A DNA stretch of 64,000 bases from Brachionus manjavacas (GCA_019054805.1 JAHQIY010000009.1:1922001-1986000), one strand, 5' to 3'. Shown: positions 7,543 through 18,633, counted from the first letter of the stretch. Made by a program: numbers and translations. The notes: a model not told the origin generated them from the letters alone.

Positions 7543-9195
7543 ATGCAATTGAGTTTCAGTTTAGTCGGATTTTTGTTTTTGTTCGGCTTGGCATTTGCAG
7601 AAAGAAATACCACAAAAAATTTGTCTGAACACTTTTCGCCAATTCAGGGTCCATCAAAAACCGATCTTTCAGAATTCGACACAATTTACTACAACCAATC
7701 TGTTGTTCTTGTTTGGGAGCTTTGTGGTGTTGAGGCCCGGTCAGGAATTACCACCATATTTGAATCAGATATTGGCAATAGAGAAAAATTGATAGTTTTA
7801 TTTAACCCTTCTATTAACAGCTTAATAATTGAAACAGTTCTTAATAATGGTCAAATATTAAATAAGACAATTTTAGATCTAAAAGTAGATCAACTAAATA
7901 CATTGTTTTTCCTATTTTCAAATGAAGAAAAAATTCACATTTTTGTAGATTGTCCAAAATCAAATCGAGTAAAACTCGAATGGCAATCACCGTTTGTCTC
8001 TAAAATGAGTCTTATTCGTTTGTTCAAAAATGCTCATGGTTTTTTAAATTTAGAAACAGCTTTATCTACATTCAAATGCAGGGATTTGATCACTGTGTTG
8101 CCGGGCACAGTAATTCATTTTACTGGACAACTGAACAACGTTGGTACTTTGATATTTTCTTTTACTGTCACAAATGGAACCGTGGATATTATTTATTCAT
8201 TTAGTTTTATAAATGGAAACTTTCAGGTAATTAGTAACAATGGTCAAATTTTTAATATTCATGCGACCCAGCAAATAACAAATAGCTTTTATCTATTGTT
8301 TACAATAAATGGCATTGAAATTTACCTAAATTGTCCTTACAATCAGCAAAATGTTGGACTTTGGTCCGTTGATTTATTCAACCAAAGACTTCAAATAGAA
8401 ACTTCGCGGGTGCATCATGTGGGCAATGGGGGATCTGCACAATTAATGCTTTCTTTTTGTACAACTAATAATCTAATTAATATTATAAGTGGAAATAATA
8501 CTGAATGTATTCCTGTTCAGCATCTTCAATCAAGTGTCCAATATATTGATTCCGGAAACAGCTACACAAACATATTTTTGCCAAACCAAGTCCAAATTCA
8601 ATTAATTGAGCAATTTGGTTCTTTGGACAGATTTAACTATGCCTATTTAATGAGTCCGGTTCATCAGATCCTGATCGCTTCAAGAATAAATGCAAAGCCA
8701 AGATTCTTCTACAGACCGATAAATGATTATATCGAAGGCTTTTCTGATGGACAGTCAAATTTTTGGATTGGTTTGGACATTCTTAACAAAGTGACCAGCA
8801 AATACAATTACAAATTGAGAATTGAGACTGAAAATGGTATGTTCGTAGAAGAATACAGAACATTTAGAGTAGGAAATAAGGCGTCAAATTATAAATTAAC
8901 TGTTTCTGGTCCAGTTATTTACAATTGCAATGGATTTTCAAATCACAATAATCACGAATTTTCGGCTTATAATTTCGGAAGGTATTCAAATCAGGCTATT
9001 AGTTTAAATGGTGGATTTTGGCTTACTGGTAGTACCAATTATTTTTGTTTTAGTTGTGAAAATGTAATAAACACTTCTGGAACCGCGGCAACCACTTATA
9101 ATTTTGCAGGATACTTTTTAAAATATGGTTCAAATAACCAATATACTAGATATGATTTCAATACAAAATATTTAAAAATGTATCTAATTCCGTAG
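7543..9195 (+). CDS. Secreted fibrinogen-related protein (copy B)
   Basis: Single exon, 550 aa. I start at the ATG at 7543, because the in-frame codon two positions upstream is GTG. The protein opens with a clear signal peptide (MQLSFSLVGFLFLFGLAFA). A short linker replaces the repeat stalk of copy A. The Cys-paired region (VWELCGVEA, FVDCPKSN, FKCRD, LNCPY, LSFCTTNN) and a divergent fibrinogen C-terminal-like domain (~350-550) ending FCFSC follow. It lies head to head with copy A, so the pair probably arose by inverted duplication and may share control. AATAAA is at 9225-9230. Residues ~359-452 are DNA-identical to copy A. Ligand and role are unknown; recognition or adhesion is inferred from the family. 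Confidence 0.85.
   Translation: MQLSFSLVGFLFLFGLAFAERNTTKNLSEHFSPIQGPSKTDLSEFDTIYYNQSVVLVWELCGVEARSGITTIFESDIGNREKLIVLFNPSINSLIIETVLNNGQILNKTILDLKVDQLNTLFFLFSNEEKIHIFVDCPKSNRVKLEWQSPFVSKMSLIRLFKNAHGFLNLETALSTFKCRDLITVLPGTVIHFTGQLNNVGTLIFSFTVTNGTVDIIYSFSFINGNFQVISNNGQIFNIHATQQITNSFYLLFTINGIEIYLNCPYNQQNVGLWSVDLFNQRLQIETSRVHHVGNGGSAQLMLSFCTTNNLINIISGNNTECIPVQHLQSSVQYIDSGNSYTNIFLPNQVQIQLIEQFGSLDRFNYAYLMSPVHQILIASRINAKPRFFYRPINDYIEGFSDGQSNFWIGLDILNKVTSKYNYKLRIETENGMFVEEYRTFRVGNKASNYKLTVSGPVIYNCNGFSNHNNHEFSAYNFGRYSNQAISLNGGFWLTGSTNYFCFSCENVINTSGTAATTYNFAGYFLKYGSNNQYTRYDFNTKYLKMYLIP
8619..8898 (+). repeat. 280-bp perfect inverted duplicate, arm 2 (copy B fibrinogen domain)
   Basis: This is the partner of 4812-5091: a base-by-base comparison shows no difference over 280 positions. 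The bases on either side differ at once. The centres of the arms are about 3.8 kb apart. Confidence 0.95.
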
Positions 9196-9480
9196 AATCT
9201 TTTTGTAAAATTAAATTCAATTTAAATAAAGACATTTAGAATAATAGATTTTTTATTACTAAATATCAAAATTTTAATCTAATTAAAATATAGTATAATC
9301 TATTGGTTGAAAATTTATTTAAATTTTTTATTAAAAATAAACTATTATTTGTTAAAAAATTTCGCATTTAAATTTAAAATTTTATTTATCAAAAATAAAA
9401 TTTTCGTTTAATTTTTTAAAAATCATTCATTGGAATAAAATTTTTTTTGCATGTTTGATTTGAAATAAGTCTTAACAAAA

Positions 9481-9513
9481 AGAGATAATTGCTGTAGTAC
9501 AGCAATTATCTCT
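9481..9513. other. Perfect 15-bp stem hairpin with 3-base loop
   Basis: AGAGATAATTGCTGT, loop AGT, then the exact reverse complement. It lies about 285 bp past the copy B stop and beyond its poly(A) signal. The stem is too short and the loop too tight for an ordinary microRNA precursor. It could be a palindromic mobile-element remnant or an RNA 3'-end structure. Confidence 0.7.
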
Positions 9514-9578
9514 AAATTAATTGATTATTTACAGTCAGGTCTAGCATTCTGAATTAAGATATAAAATAATTTTTTTTT

Positions 9579-9761
9579 TCAATAAATACTTGAGAGAGAT
9601 TGAGGTTGCGATACAAGATTTTGTAAAAAAATGAATTGGCCACAACTTGAACATATTTTATTAGCACCTTCGTATATTGTCTTTTCATGGAAAAGGTTTA
9701 AAGTTTGATACCATAGGTTTTTGTATTTTTTTACTTTTTTCCTTAAGAAACAAACAAACAA
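9579..9761 (-). mobile_element. Possible relic of a helicase-type transposon ORF
   Basis: A 60-codon minus-strand open frame contains FHEKTIYEGANKICSSCG followed by QFIFLQNLVS. This resembles the short zinc-ribbon stretch (F...I..GP..ICSSC...F...V) near the N-terminal part of some Helitron/PIF1-like ORFs. The resemblance is from memory of the motif shape only. No helicase motif is nearby, and the frame is short enough to be chance. Confidence 0.25.
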
Positions 9762-10332
9762 AAAATCAAAAAAACAAATTTTTCAAAGCCTTCAAAAAGG
9801 GCAAATTTAGATCATGAATAAAATTCAAATAGTTGTGATTTTACGATATTTTTTTAATTTAAATTTATAGCAAAAATCACAAAAAGCGTTTAACTTTATA
9901 TATTAATTTAATATTAATCATATACTAATTTGTAATTAATACATATGTTTTAATGGAATAAGATTAAATATTGTTTAAATAATTATTTTAAAAGCAAAAT
10001 TAAAGTAAAATAAAAAACAAAAATATAAAAGGACCATTTTTCAAAAAAAAATTAACTCATCTGTGGTCACTTTCTTCAGGCTGAGTTGAATGTGTTGGTA
10101 TCGAAAAAATGATTAATAGCTTTCATAAATAAATATTAATTTTAAAAAAATTGAGTATTATTATTCCAGATAGAAAATAAGCCAAATTTGAACTTTTTTA
10201 TATTTGTAAAGACAGTTTTTTTTTTAGAGTTAAAGTTAAATTTTGGCTTTATTTTTGAAAAATTCAAGGTATTATATTCCATATTTATAGAAAATAACTT
10301 GATTATAAATTCCGTATTCAAGGTATTTTCTA
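9762..10332. other. AT-rich non-coding
   Basis: Nothing recognised beyond A/T runs. Confidence 0.5.
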
Positions 10333-10515
10333 GCTTTTAAGTTAATTTACAAGACTTATGTAAGACCACATTTGGAATATGCTTATCAAGTGTGTTGCTC
10401 TTACAATAGCAAAGATATCAAGTGTCCAGAGATGGTACAAAGAAGGGATATGAAATCAATATATCATCAATGTTTAAATTCGTCAGGGGCTACAATAGAA
10501 AAAACAAGTTTTATC
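10333..10515 (+). mobile_element. LINE reverse transcriptase relic interrupted by a MITE
   Basis: The frame reads KTYVRPHLEYAYQVCCSYN, then SKDIKCPEMVQRRDMKSI. This is the well-known segment near the end of LINE reverse transcriptases (YK.YVRP.LEYA..VW.P...KDI..LE.VQRR.TK.I). It stays open for 60 codons up to the MITE inserted at 10516. Joining 10515 to 11077 keeps an open frame for about another 20 codons, but that part is not recognised. Confidence 0.7.
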
Positions 10516-11068
10516 CAGAATTGTTTTAAAGTCCCAAATTTAAGTCCTATTCATTAAAAAAAAGTTCAAGTCCAGACATTAAAATTTTAAAAAAAAAAAA
10601 AGTCCAACACTCGCTTGGCTTTCATAGAAACCGCAAAAATATCACTTTTCCGCAACAATGACTACCTGGAACGAAAGAAATTTCATTTGTCTCTTCACAT
10701 TCATTGAATGCAAAAAAATTTCACGATCATGTTGAACAATAAAATGAATGGAAAAAATGCTTTGACAGTAGTTGAGAATCAGGAAAAATTTTGTAATCTT
10801 TGTTTTCTGAAAAAATACTCTGCATGTAAAAACAGCAAATTTTATTTGAAAAATTTGTAAAACCGGGAAAAAAATTGACTTTGGGATCTCGGAAATTCGA
10901 GTTATCAAGATTAAGACAATTTATTATATTAAAATGCTTTAAGAATTTTTCTAGTCATGATATTCATCGTGAAAAAAAAAGTCTTTGACTCGGACCTTTT
11001 TAAAAAAAAAGAAAAAAAAAGTCCGGACTTGGACTTGACTTGAGACTTGTGACTTTTAAACAACTCAG
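10516..11068. mobile_element. hAT-type MITE, copy 3 (553 bp)
   Basis: It begins CAGAATTGTTTTAAAGTCC and ends TGACTTTTAAACAACTCAG. The exact 8-bp duplication GTTTTATC flanks it at 10508-10515 and 11069-11076. The AAGTCC/GGACTT-rich subterminal regions match copy 1 in style, and no transposase is present. A minus-strand 88-codon frame inside (10642-10908) has no recognisable content. The element is inserted in a LINE relic, so it arrived later. Confidence 0.8.
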
Positions 11069-11076
11069 GTTTTATC

Positions 11077-12245
11077 CAAGCATGTCTACCAATTCACTCA
11101 CGCAGAAGGGACCGGGTGGGTCCATTAGAAGTGGTCCACGTCGTTTAAGCCAACAGTGAAAAAATTGTGGAAAAATTGAAAATTTTCTACAAATAGTGTG
11201 ATGATAGAACAAACTTTCGGCACAAATTTGTGAATCTAGAAAACTCAATGGTAATAAAAAAAAGATTGACAAAGCGCAAACAATATAAGCCACCATAGCT
11301 AGGAATCTACTGTCTCCAAGCTTCGTAAATGATCAAACGTGGGTCATTTACTGTAGTTACCCTTTAATATTAATATAATAATACATAATTACTTTTTTCA
11401 AAATAATACCAAGAATCTAAACTTGTTTAAAAAATAAATTTATTTCAAAGGCAAGTAGAAATCCTCTATTAGATTCGATTATTCTAATTGTTTTGTTGAG
11501 ATTTCTACAAGGATTTACAAACGATTATCAACTTAATATTACAAATTAAACTGGTTTAATTTTTTGTTTAAATTATAATATGTATCCAATGTTGAAAAAA
11601 CATTGAAAAAGTGCGATGTTTCAAATATTTTTTTCAGTTTCAAAAAATAAATAATTTTGAGTTAATATTGCAACCATTTTCATATTTGAAATTAAACTCT
11701 TTGGTTAGACAGAATTATGAGTTTAATTTTTATTTGGAAATTTGAAAAAAAAAATTTGAAAATTCTTTTTTAACTTTTAAACAATTCATTTTTTATTTTT
11801 TAGAAAAAAAAACACATGAAAAAACTTAAAAAAGTTAAATAATATAAAATAAAATAAAAAATTAATAAAAATTAAAAAAAAAGATAAATAAATCATTAGA
11901 TTAAAGTTCATATTCAATCGATGAAAAACTGGTTAGGTGAACCAAAGTTCACTTATCCGAAAAATTCTTGTTCTCAGGTTTTGTGTCAAAAGTCAAAATT
12001 TATAAAAAAATTCAAAGTTTTTTATCTTTGCAATATTAACTTGAAATTATTTTTTTTTTGAAACTGAAAAAAATTTTTGAAACATTGCACTTTTTCAATG
12101 TTATTTCAACATGAATTACTATAAATCTACTTAACTCATCAATCTGTATAATCTCTCGCATTCGTCTTGTACCTCAGTTTCGTCTCTCTAACTTACATTG
12201 TAGTTTCTTAATTTATCTCTCGATTTTTGCGCGATTAGCTACCAT
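11077..12245. other. Non-coding flank, possible LINE continuation
   Basis: The first ~80 bp may continue the interrupted LINE frame. The rest is AT-rich with no gene seen. The short block 12140-12245 is GC-richer and leads into a strong hairpin. Confidence 0.4.
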
Positions 12246-12269
12246 AGATGGCTTCCGAGTAAGCCATCT
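12246..12269. other. 9-bp stem hairpin, possible LINE 3' end
   Basis: AGATGGCTT, six-base loop, AAGCCATCT. A GC-rich tract and then a (ATT)n/T-rich stretch follow (about 12300-12320). This resembles the hairpin-plus-simple-tail 3' ends of LINEs seen at the start of the window. The assignment is tentative. Confidence 0.4.
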
Positions 12270-12524
12270 CCGCGAGCAAAGTTGCTGTAGCTTTTTATCA
12301 TTATTATTATTTTATTTATATTTTTAAATAAAAAATTATAAAGAAAAAATCGAATCAAAAAAGGAATTGGTGAATAACTTCAACTTGACAAGTCTTGTTA
12401 TTTTATTTAGAATTGATAAAGTTATTTACAAGTTTTAGAGCTGTGATATTTTAAAAGAATAAGAAAAATTTAACTTGCTAAATTTTTATTCAATTAGTTA
12501 AGTAATATTTTGAGTTATGTTTAA

Positions 12525-12707
12525 AAAAAGCCACCGAATGAACCAGCACAACATGAAGAAGTGGCTGGAAGAGTAGAGCTAAATTCTAAACCCCTGGTGT
12601 GCAGCAATCGAGGAAGTGGCAAAGACAATGGAGTGGAGAATTGCCAACCAGTGGTCAATGGGGTAGCAAATGAAGCAGCTGAAGCACAAGTCATATTAGC
12701 TAATTGA
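12525..12707 (+). other. GC-richer open island of 60 codons, unassigned
   Basis: The frame is open between TAA and TGA for 60 codons, reading KPPNEPAQHEEVAGRVELN and onward, with balanced amino-acid use in an otherwise very AT-rich region. It has no ATG in frame and no obvious splice sites. A second frame has a short ATG-started peptide (MFKKSHRMNQHNMKKWLEE) at the same place. It may be a captured exon or a mobile-element relic; no family is recognised. Confidence 0.25.
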
Positions 12708-15700
12708 TTTTTTTTTAATTGAACAATTATCTATTTTAAATGCATTTTTTGATCTCTTATTTATACAAAAAATTGTCTTTTGTTCAGGATTCTTTTTTGA
12801 ATGCTTCAGTGGCATATAAGATTTAAAATATTTGAAAGTTTAAAGAATAAAATTTGAAGTATCGATCTTTTAGAATCAACTTAAATCGACTATAAATAAA
12901 ATGAATTATTTAAAATATCAATTGAAAACAATTAGGAGTAGTTGAGATAATTTGAACAAAACGCTGTCAAAAACTCTCTTCTTTACTATCTTGAGATTCG
13001 GATGTGTTCTCTATTTGAATAAATTTGCATTTTCGTTCAAATTTTAAGCTTCGGAATTTATATCAGAAAATACTCAATAGAAAATTTAGCTAAAAGTGTC
13101 ACCAATTGTCAACTTAGCACTTGAAAATTTAATTTAACTTGGATAAAACGCTTCAAATTAATTTTTTTTTCGATACCCACTTTCAAAAAAATGCACTTTC
13201 AAACTTCCATTTGTCTTAGATAAATACTCAAGGTTTTGATTTTATTTTAGAAATAATCAAATAATTACATGATCCAGCCCTGAATTGAATTTTTTTTAAT
13301 TCTTTATCAAAGACAATAGACTAGCTAAAACCCAAAAACACTCTATTCAGAATTTCGAGGTTTAATTTGTCTTTTTTTATAATATTAATAATCTACAGCA
13401 GGAGACCTGTGGAGCGAGACTAGATGTAGTTTCGCAATGGTAGCTTACTTTTTGTGTCATAAAACGATTTAAAATGACCAAAAGCTCTGAAAAATTATTC
13501 AAAATTATACTCGATGCCTTAATCTACCGGTTTTTATATTAAACGTCAAAATTATTAAAGATGAATATTTTTTTGAGAAATAATAATAGTTTTATGAAAT
13601 CGGGTCTCTAGTCAAAAATTATTTTAAGCGAAACGTTGATAGATAAAATAAAATTTTCAATTTAGGGGTGTCCTTATTAAAAGAAGCAAAATAATCAATA
13701 ATTTTTTTTAAAATTTATTATTTATTTAGAAGTAATAAACAAATATTAAAAAATAGCTTCAAAAAGAGTTATGAAAAGAAACTTTTTCAAATAGTTATTG
13801 CTGTTGACTCTAAATTGGCTCGTTTCCTTTGGATTAGAATTTTTATTATTAAAATTTTATATTCAATTGAAAAGCTTAAACAGCTGGTAATTTTTAATTA
13901 TTTTTTTAATATTTCGAGCTTTTAGATTTTTGATTAGATGTTAAGTCTTTCTTGTGGAAGGTATGGAGTTCGCTCTTCCATAGATATTCTAGTATCTTTC
14001 AAAATTAAAATTGAATATTTTTTTTTAAATATTCTTTAAAAATTTTTATTAGAAAAAATTATAATTTGAAAAAATGCTTATAAATTTTTTTTAATCAGTT
14101 AATTTATATATCTTTTGCTCAAATTTTTAGCGATCAGAATAATTTTTGGATCAGCAACACATTTAGGACAAATTTTACGGAAATAATTTTAACTTTCCGG
14201 TTTTTACAAAATTCCAATCCACTTTTTATCTAAATTTAAAACCAAAAGAAAGTCTTTTTGTCCCAAAAAGGCATAGAAGCAAAAAATCTAGTTCCTTAAT
14301 TTTGAAAGTCTTAGCAAAAAAATTATTTAGGTAAAAAAATCCCAAGCTACATAATAAAAGTGTTGTTTTGATCGTGTTTTAAAAAATTTGTTATCTTAAA
14401 CCCCCAGAGCTCTCACAGATTAACAATCCACATGAAAGAAAATAATTCTGAGACAAACAATTAATTAAAATAATTAAAAGTCAATTTTCAAAATTGTGTG
14501 AGTATGGTGTTTTGACTTGGTACAAAGCAATGATTAGAACTTTTTAATGACCTAACCAGGAAGGAACTTTTTGATTCCTTAAGAGTGTGGAATAAAATTT
14601 CTATGGTAAATATTGAACATATATGGCATAATTAGCGTGATTATGATTTAGAATGATTATTTGTGTTACTAGAGGCAAATTGGAGCCCAATAAATAAAAA
14701 ATCCTAAGAAACTGTTTATTAGATGATAAACGTCAAGGAGAAAGAGAGCAGTTTATTTTAATAAAATAAAATGTTCTAGAACTTTCAAAATCAATTTAAT
14801 TCAAAATTATTTAAAAATTTCGATTACATAACCTGATGCTTGATAAGTTTGAATGCGAATTTTAGATACCATAGATTAAATATCAGTTTTTTAGATTAGG
14901 TGCTGATTTATTTATTTTAGTTCGATCATTTATTTCTGATGTTTATATTATCGATTCAAGAACTCAAAAAAAATCTAGTAATCTAGTAAATTAAAGCCAA
15001 AAATCAGGATTAATATCGTCTTTATATTTTAAAAGAGAAAACTTTCATAAATGACAAACAGTGTGTTTTTTTTTAATTTTTTGGCAGCTCTTTAATTAAA
15101 AAAATTTTTTTAAATACAAACCTGTTATTTAAATTAGATTCAATTATTAATTATTAGAAAAGATTTTTCAAAGAGATAATTTTTAATTTTTAAGTATAGA
15201 AATCAGTGCTATTTTAAAATAAAATTAGAATTATATAAAAAAGCAATCAATTTTATATTGATTTTAGCTATTAAAAAACACTAATAGTTGCTATTTGATT
15301 CCTGTTTTTTGATTAAAATTTTTTTTCCTCAATTTATCTTAGACTCAAATTAACCATAGAGTTGAAAATTATAACAAATCTAGAAAAAAGGAAATTAAGT
15401 TCAGATTTTAATTTATTTTAGGATTTTTTTTGAATAAAATGGGAATTGATAAATTTAAAACTTGTATAATAAAGTTTAATAAAAAAAACGCCTTAAATAT
15501 GAAAGACATGACTTTGACTTTATTGGGGAAAGCAAAAAATTCCAAGAAAATCATTCAAAAACTTCATTCATCATTTATAGAATCTTTAATTTGGTAAAGA
15601 TAAATAAATAAAATTGATTAAATTTATAATTTAGCTTTTATTCAGTTCGAAAGATCGAACTATGTACGATAAAAATCATAAAAGAAAGATAATGTATTCA

Positions 15701-16444
15701 TTTTTTAGGACTTATTTACTTTTTATCAAAAAGCCATTACCTTTATTTAAAAATTAATTTCTTAAGTAAAAATTATTTAATTTCCGATAAAGTTAAATGC
15801 ATATAAACAGTTTTAAAAATTTATTTATCCAGTAGGTGCAGTGATCTTGGAAACGACCGGATCAAATATTTTAAAATTAAATCTTTTTATTTTTAATTAT
15901 TTAATTTCTAAGAGAAAAGATAATAATTGAATTATTATCAATATCTTTAAATTGTGACAAAAATTTAAATTAAGAAATAATTTTTCAAATCAAATGAGAC
16001 TCGTAAATCTTTCTTATTTCTCAAAACAAATAAGTACGTTTCCCAATTGACTATTTATTCATTTAAATTCCGAACACGTAATTTTTTCCATCTCTTGCTT
16101 ATTTTTGTTCTGGCAATTATGCAAACACAGTTATTCTCTTTTATTCATTTTAACCTCCTTTGTTTTCTAAAAGCTTTTTGTAAATAAATTTAAATTTTTA
16201 AAAGTTAATTAATTTGATAAAAATAAAAATTAAAAATTAAATTATCAATTTTTTAATCCAAAAATGAAGTTCAATTAGTGAATAAATGGCAAAAATTTTT
16301 TTGTTCAATTTGGCTCAGAAAATAATTTGAATAGAAATTAAATTCTTAATCAATTATTCAAATAATTTCCGTCTTCATCTGTCGAGCACAAAAATAAGCA
16401 TTTTTATATTCTAGATAAAAATGACTTAGTTCTAAAAAATAAAA
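12708..16444. other. 3.7-kb AT-rich intergenic region
   Basis: No gene is seen in either strand. Only A/T runs and short palindromes are present, such as AGTTCGA-AAGA-TCGAACT at about 15646-15663. The last few hundred bases presumably hold the promoter of the leucine-rich-repeat gene, but no clear core element stands out. Confidence 0.5.
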
Positions 16445-18628
16445 ATGTTTTTTCACATGTTAATTTTAGTCGTAATAAATTCAGTCTTTGGGTTTGACTT
16501 TAAAGACATTCTAATAAAAAAACCCTACGAAATAGTGTTCGACACAACGACAACCACAAAAAAAGCGGTCCATGCTGACCAACTGGACCAACGATGCCCA
16601 CTAGAATTCGGCTCAAGCAGCTTAGAAACCGGATGCAGATGCAACTTTAATACAAGCACCATCGAATGCATTTATTCGAACAGACTTGACACAATTCCAC
16701 CATTTTACCAAGTCGAGACAGCAATCAACTGGAATGTTAACTTAAAATGCAAAAATATCTCCTTTCTGTCAAACTTTCGGCCATTTTTACCTTTAGAAAA
16801 AATCAATGTGCTCGATTTGTCCGCAAGTTTGGACCCGAGTACCGAGTGCAAAAATGCTGAAAATTCATCTTTGCTAAAACTCTCTAGACTGGGCCACCAA
16901 GTCACAAATACAATTAAAAAAAACCTTGAAATTCAGCAAATAAATTTGGAAAAGAACAATTTGAAATCAATTAATTTAATAAATAACACAAGTTATGAGC
17001 TGAAAATAAATTCATTGAGGCTATCGCACAATTCTCTCGAATCCTTGGACATAAAGACTCACTTGGACTTGTGCTATCTTGAGCTGGAAAGTCTGGACGT
17101 GTCAAACAACCAGCTAAAACGCATTGAGATAGGCTTTCTTATTTTTTTGACACGGCTCAACCTGAGTCAAAACCATTTGACATCATTTCTAGTCGACTTT
17201 TACAACAGCCGAGAATTCCGCCTGTACCATGGCAAAAGTTGTCGCTTTGCAAACACCACCAATTTGCACTCGTCACTCATTAATCTCGACGCATCCATCA
17301 ACTATCTCTCTTTTCTTCCATTTAAAATTCTGGACACAAAGTACGCGGACTTAATCTTCCTAAATTTGTCTCAAAATCGACTCAGAGAAATAAGAAATTA
17401 TGAATTTTCAAGCATGGGCGTCCTAGAGCGGCTCGATTTGAGCCACAACTTGATTGTCCAGGTCTTCAACAAATCCCTAAGTGGTCTAAAAAGCCTGCAC
17501 TATTTGGACCTAAGTGACAATCGGGTGTCTCAAATACCAGCTAGCATGTTCAATGAGCAGAAGGAAATGTTGCAGATTTTAAACTTAAATCGAAATAGTC
17601 TGAGCGAAGTTCCCCAAGAGGCGTTCAAGTTTTTAGGCCATCTAAAGCATTTGCACCTGCGCCGCAATCAAATAAAAGTGCTCAGAAATTATTCGTTTGG
17701 TTTTATGTTCAATTTAATCGAACTTTACTTGTCAGAAAATCAAATAGAATCAATAGAACTGGACGCTTTTTCAATTGACAAGCGTTCGTACTATGGACCC
17801 GGTCTGATTGAAAAACTCGACCTAAGCTTCAATAAACTGGTCTATTTAAATGAATCAATTTTTTCCTATCTGACAAACTTAAGATATTTAATAATAAGTC
17901 ACAATAGATTGAAGTACGTAGATCCTGCAGTGTTTCAAGGAGTCAATTATTTGATCTCTCTGGATCTGAGGCTAAACAAGCTCGAAAATTTGACATTTTT
18001 GACAAGCAGAAATTTTTCCCAGCTGCGCCATCTGCGCTTGGCCAACAACCGAATTGAGTTTTTGAGACCGGGCCAGTTCATGCACTTGAGATCGCTTAAT
18101 TTTCTGGATCTGTCCGCGAACAACATCAAATATATCACCACATGTGCATTCTATGGCTTGCAGAACACCATACGCAGGCTCTTTCTCAATTGGAACCGGA
18201 TATCCCGGCTGAATACATGCGCGTTCACTTTGGCTTTCAAGCACCTGAGATTCGTGCAAATAATGCACAATCCTTTGAATTGCACGAACAATTGTGAGTT
18301 CTTTTTCACGGTATACAATCCGCCCTATTCAATAAACTATCAAGGGGTCGAGTGCTTGAACAATACGCTATCTTTTACACGTGTGTGCTCCCAAAGACAT
18401 TATGACTACATTTACAAACGATGCCAGTCCGAGTCCCAGTACTTGGACTGTCCTGCTTTGCTTCATGACCACAACTACGATTTCCGCAACGAAATCTACT
18501 TTGACTATGACTACAATATTGAAAAAATGATGCTCCAGGAAACAAACTCCATCAGTCCGTTTGAAAATGAACTCGCATTACTAGTCATCAATGTAAATAT
18601 TTGTATTTTTTATGGCTTTTTTCTTTGA
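16445..18628 (+). CDS. Secreted or GPI-anchored leucine-rich-repeat protein (727 aa)
   Basis: Single exon with ATG at 16445. The protein starts with a signal peptide (residues ~1-16) and a Thr-rich linker. A cysteine cluster (CPLEF...GCRCN...IEC) acts as an N-terminal cap. At least 15 leucine-rich repeats follow to about residue 610 (LxxLxLSxNxL, e.g. LERLDLSHNLI and LHYLDLSDNRV). A C-terminal cap (NPLNCTNNCEFF...VEC...VC) and a Tyr/Asp-rich tail come next. The chain ends in a hydrophobic segment (LALLVINVNICIFYGFFL) with no cytoplasmic residues after it, which fits a GPI-anchor signal. Extracellular LRR proteins of this layout (chaoptin/connectin-like) act in adhesion; the exact orthologue is not recognised. 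AATAAA overlaps the stop codon. Confidence 0.85.
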   Translation: MFFHMLILVVINSVFGFDFKDILIKKPYEIVFDTTTTTKKAVHADQLDQRCPLEFGSSSLETGCRCNFNTSTIECIYSNRLDTIPPFYQVETAINWNVNLKCKNISFLSNFRPFLPLEKINVLDLSASLDPSTECKNAENSSLLKLSRLGHQVTNTIKKNLEIQQINLEKNNLKSINLINNTSYELKINSLRLSHNSLESLDIKTHLDLCYLELESLDVSNNQLKRIEIGFLIFLTRLNLSQNHLTSFLVDFYNSREFRLYHGKSCRFANTTNLHSSLINLDASINYLSFLPFKILDTKYADLIFLNLSQNRLREIRNYEFSSMGVLERLDLSHNLIVQVFNKSLSGLKSLHYLDLSDNRVSQIPASMFNEQKEMLQILNLNRNSLSEVPQEAFKFLGHLKHLHLRRNQIKVLRNYSFGFMFNLIELYLSENQIESIELDAFSIDKRSYYGPGLIEKLDLSFNKLVYLNESIFSYLTNLRYLIISHNRLKYVDPAVFQGVNYLISLDLRLNKLENLTFLTSRNFSQLRHLRLANNRIEFLRPGQFMHLRSLNFLDLSANNIKYITTCAFYGLQNTIRRLFLNWNRISRLNTCAFTLAFKHLRFVQIMHNPLNCTNNCEFFFTVYNPPYSINYQGVECLNNTLSFTRVCSQRHYDYIYKRCQSESQYLDCPALLHDHNYDFRNEIYFDYDYNIEKMMLQETNSISPFENELALLVINVNICIFYGFFL

Positions 18629-18633
18629 ATAAA
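18628..18633 (+). terminator. AATAAA overlapping the LRR gene stop codon
   Basis: The final A of TGA (18626-18628) is the first base of AATAAA, giving TGAATAAA. If used, it would leave a 3' UTR of only about 15-30 nt. Confidence 0.55.
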
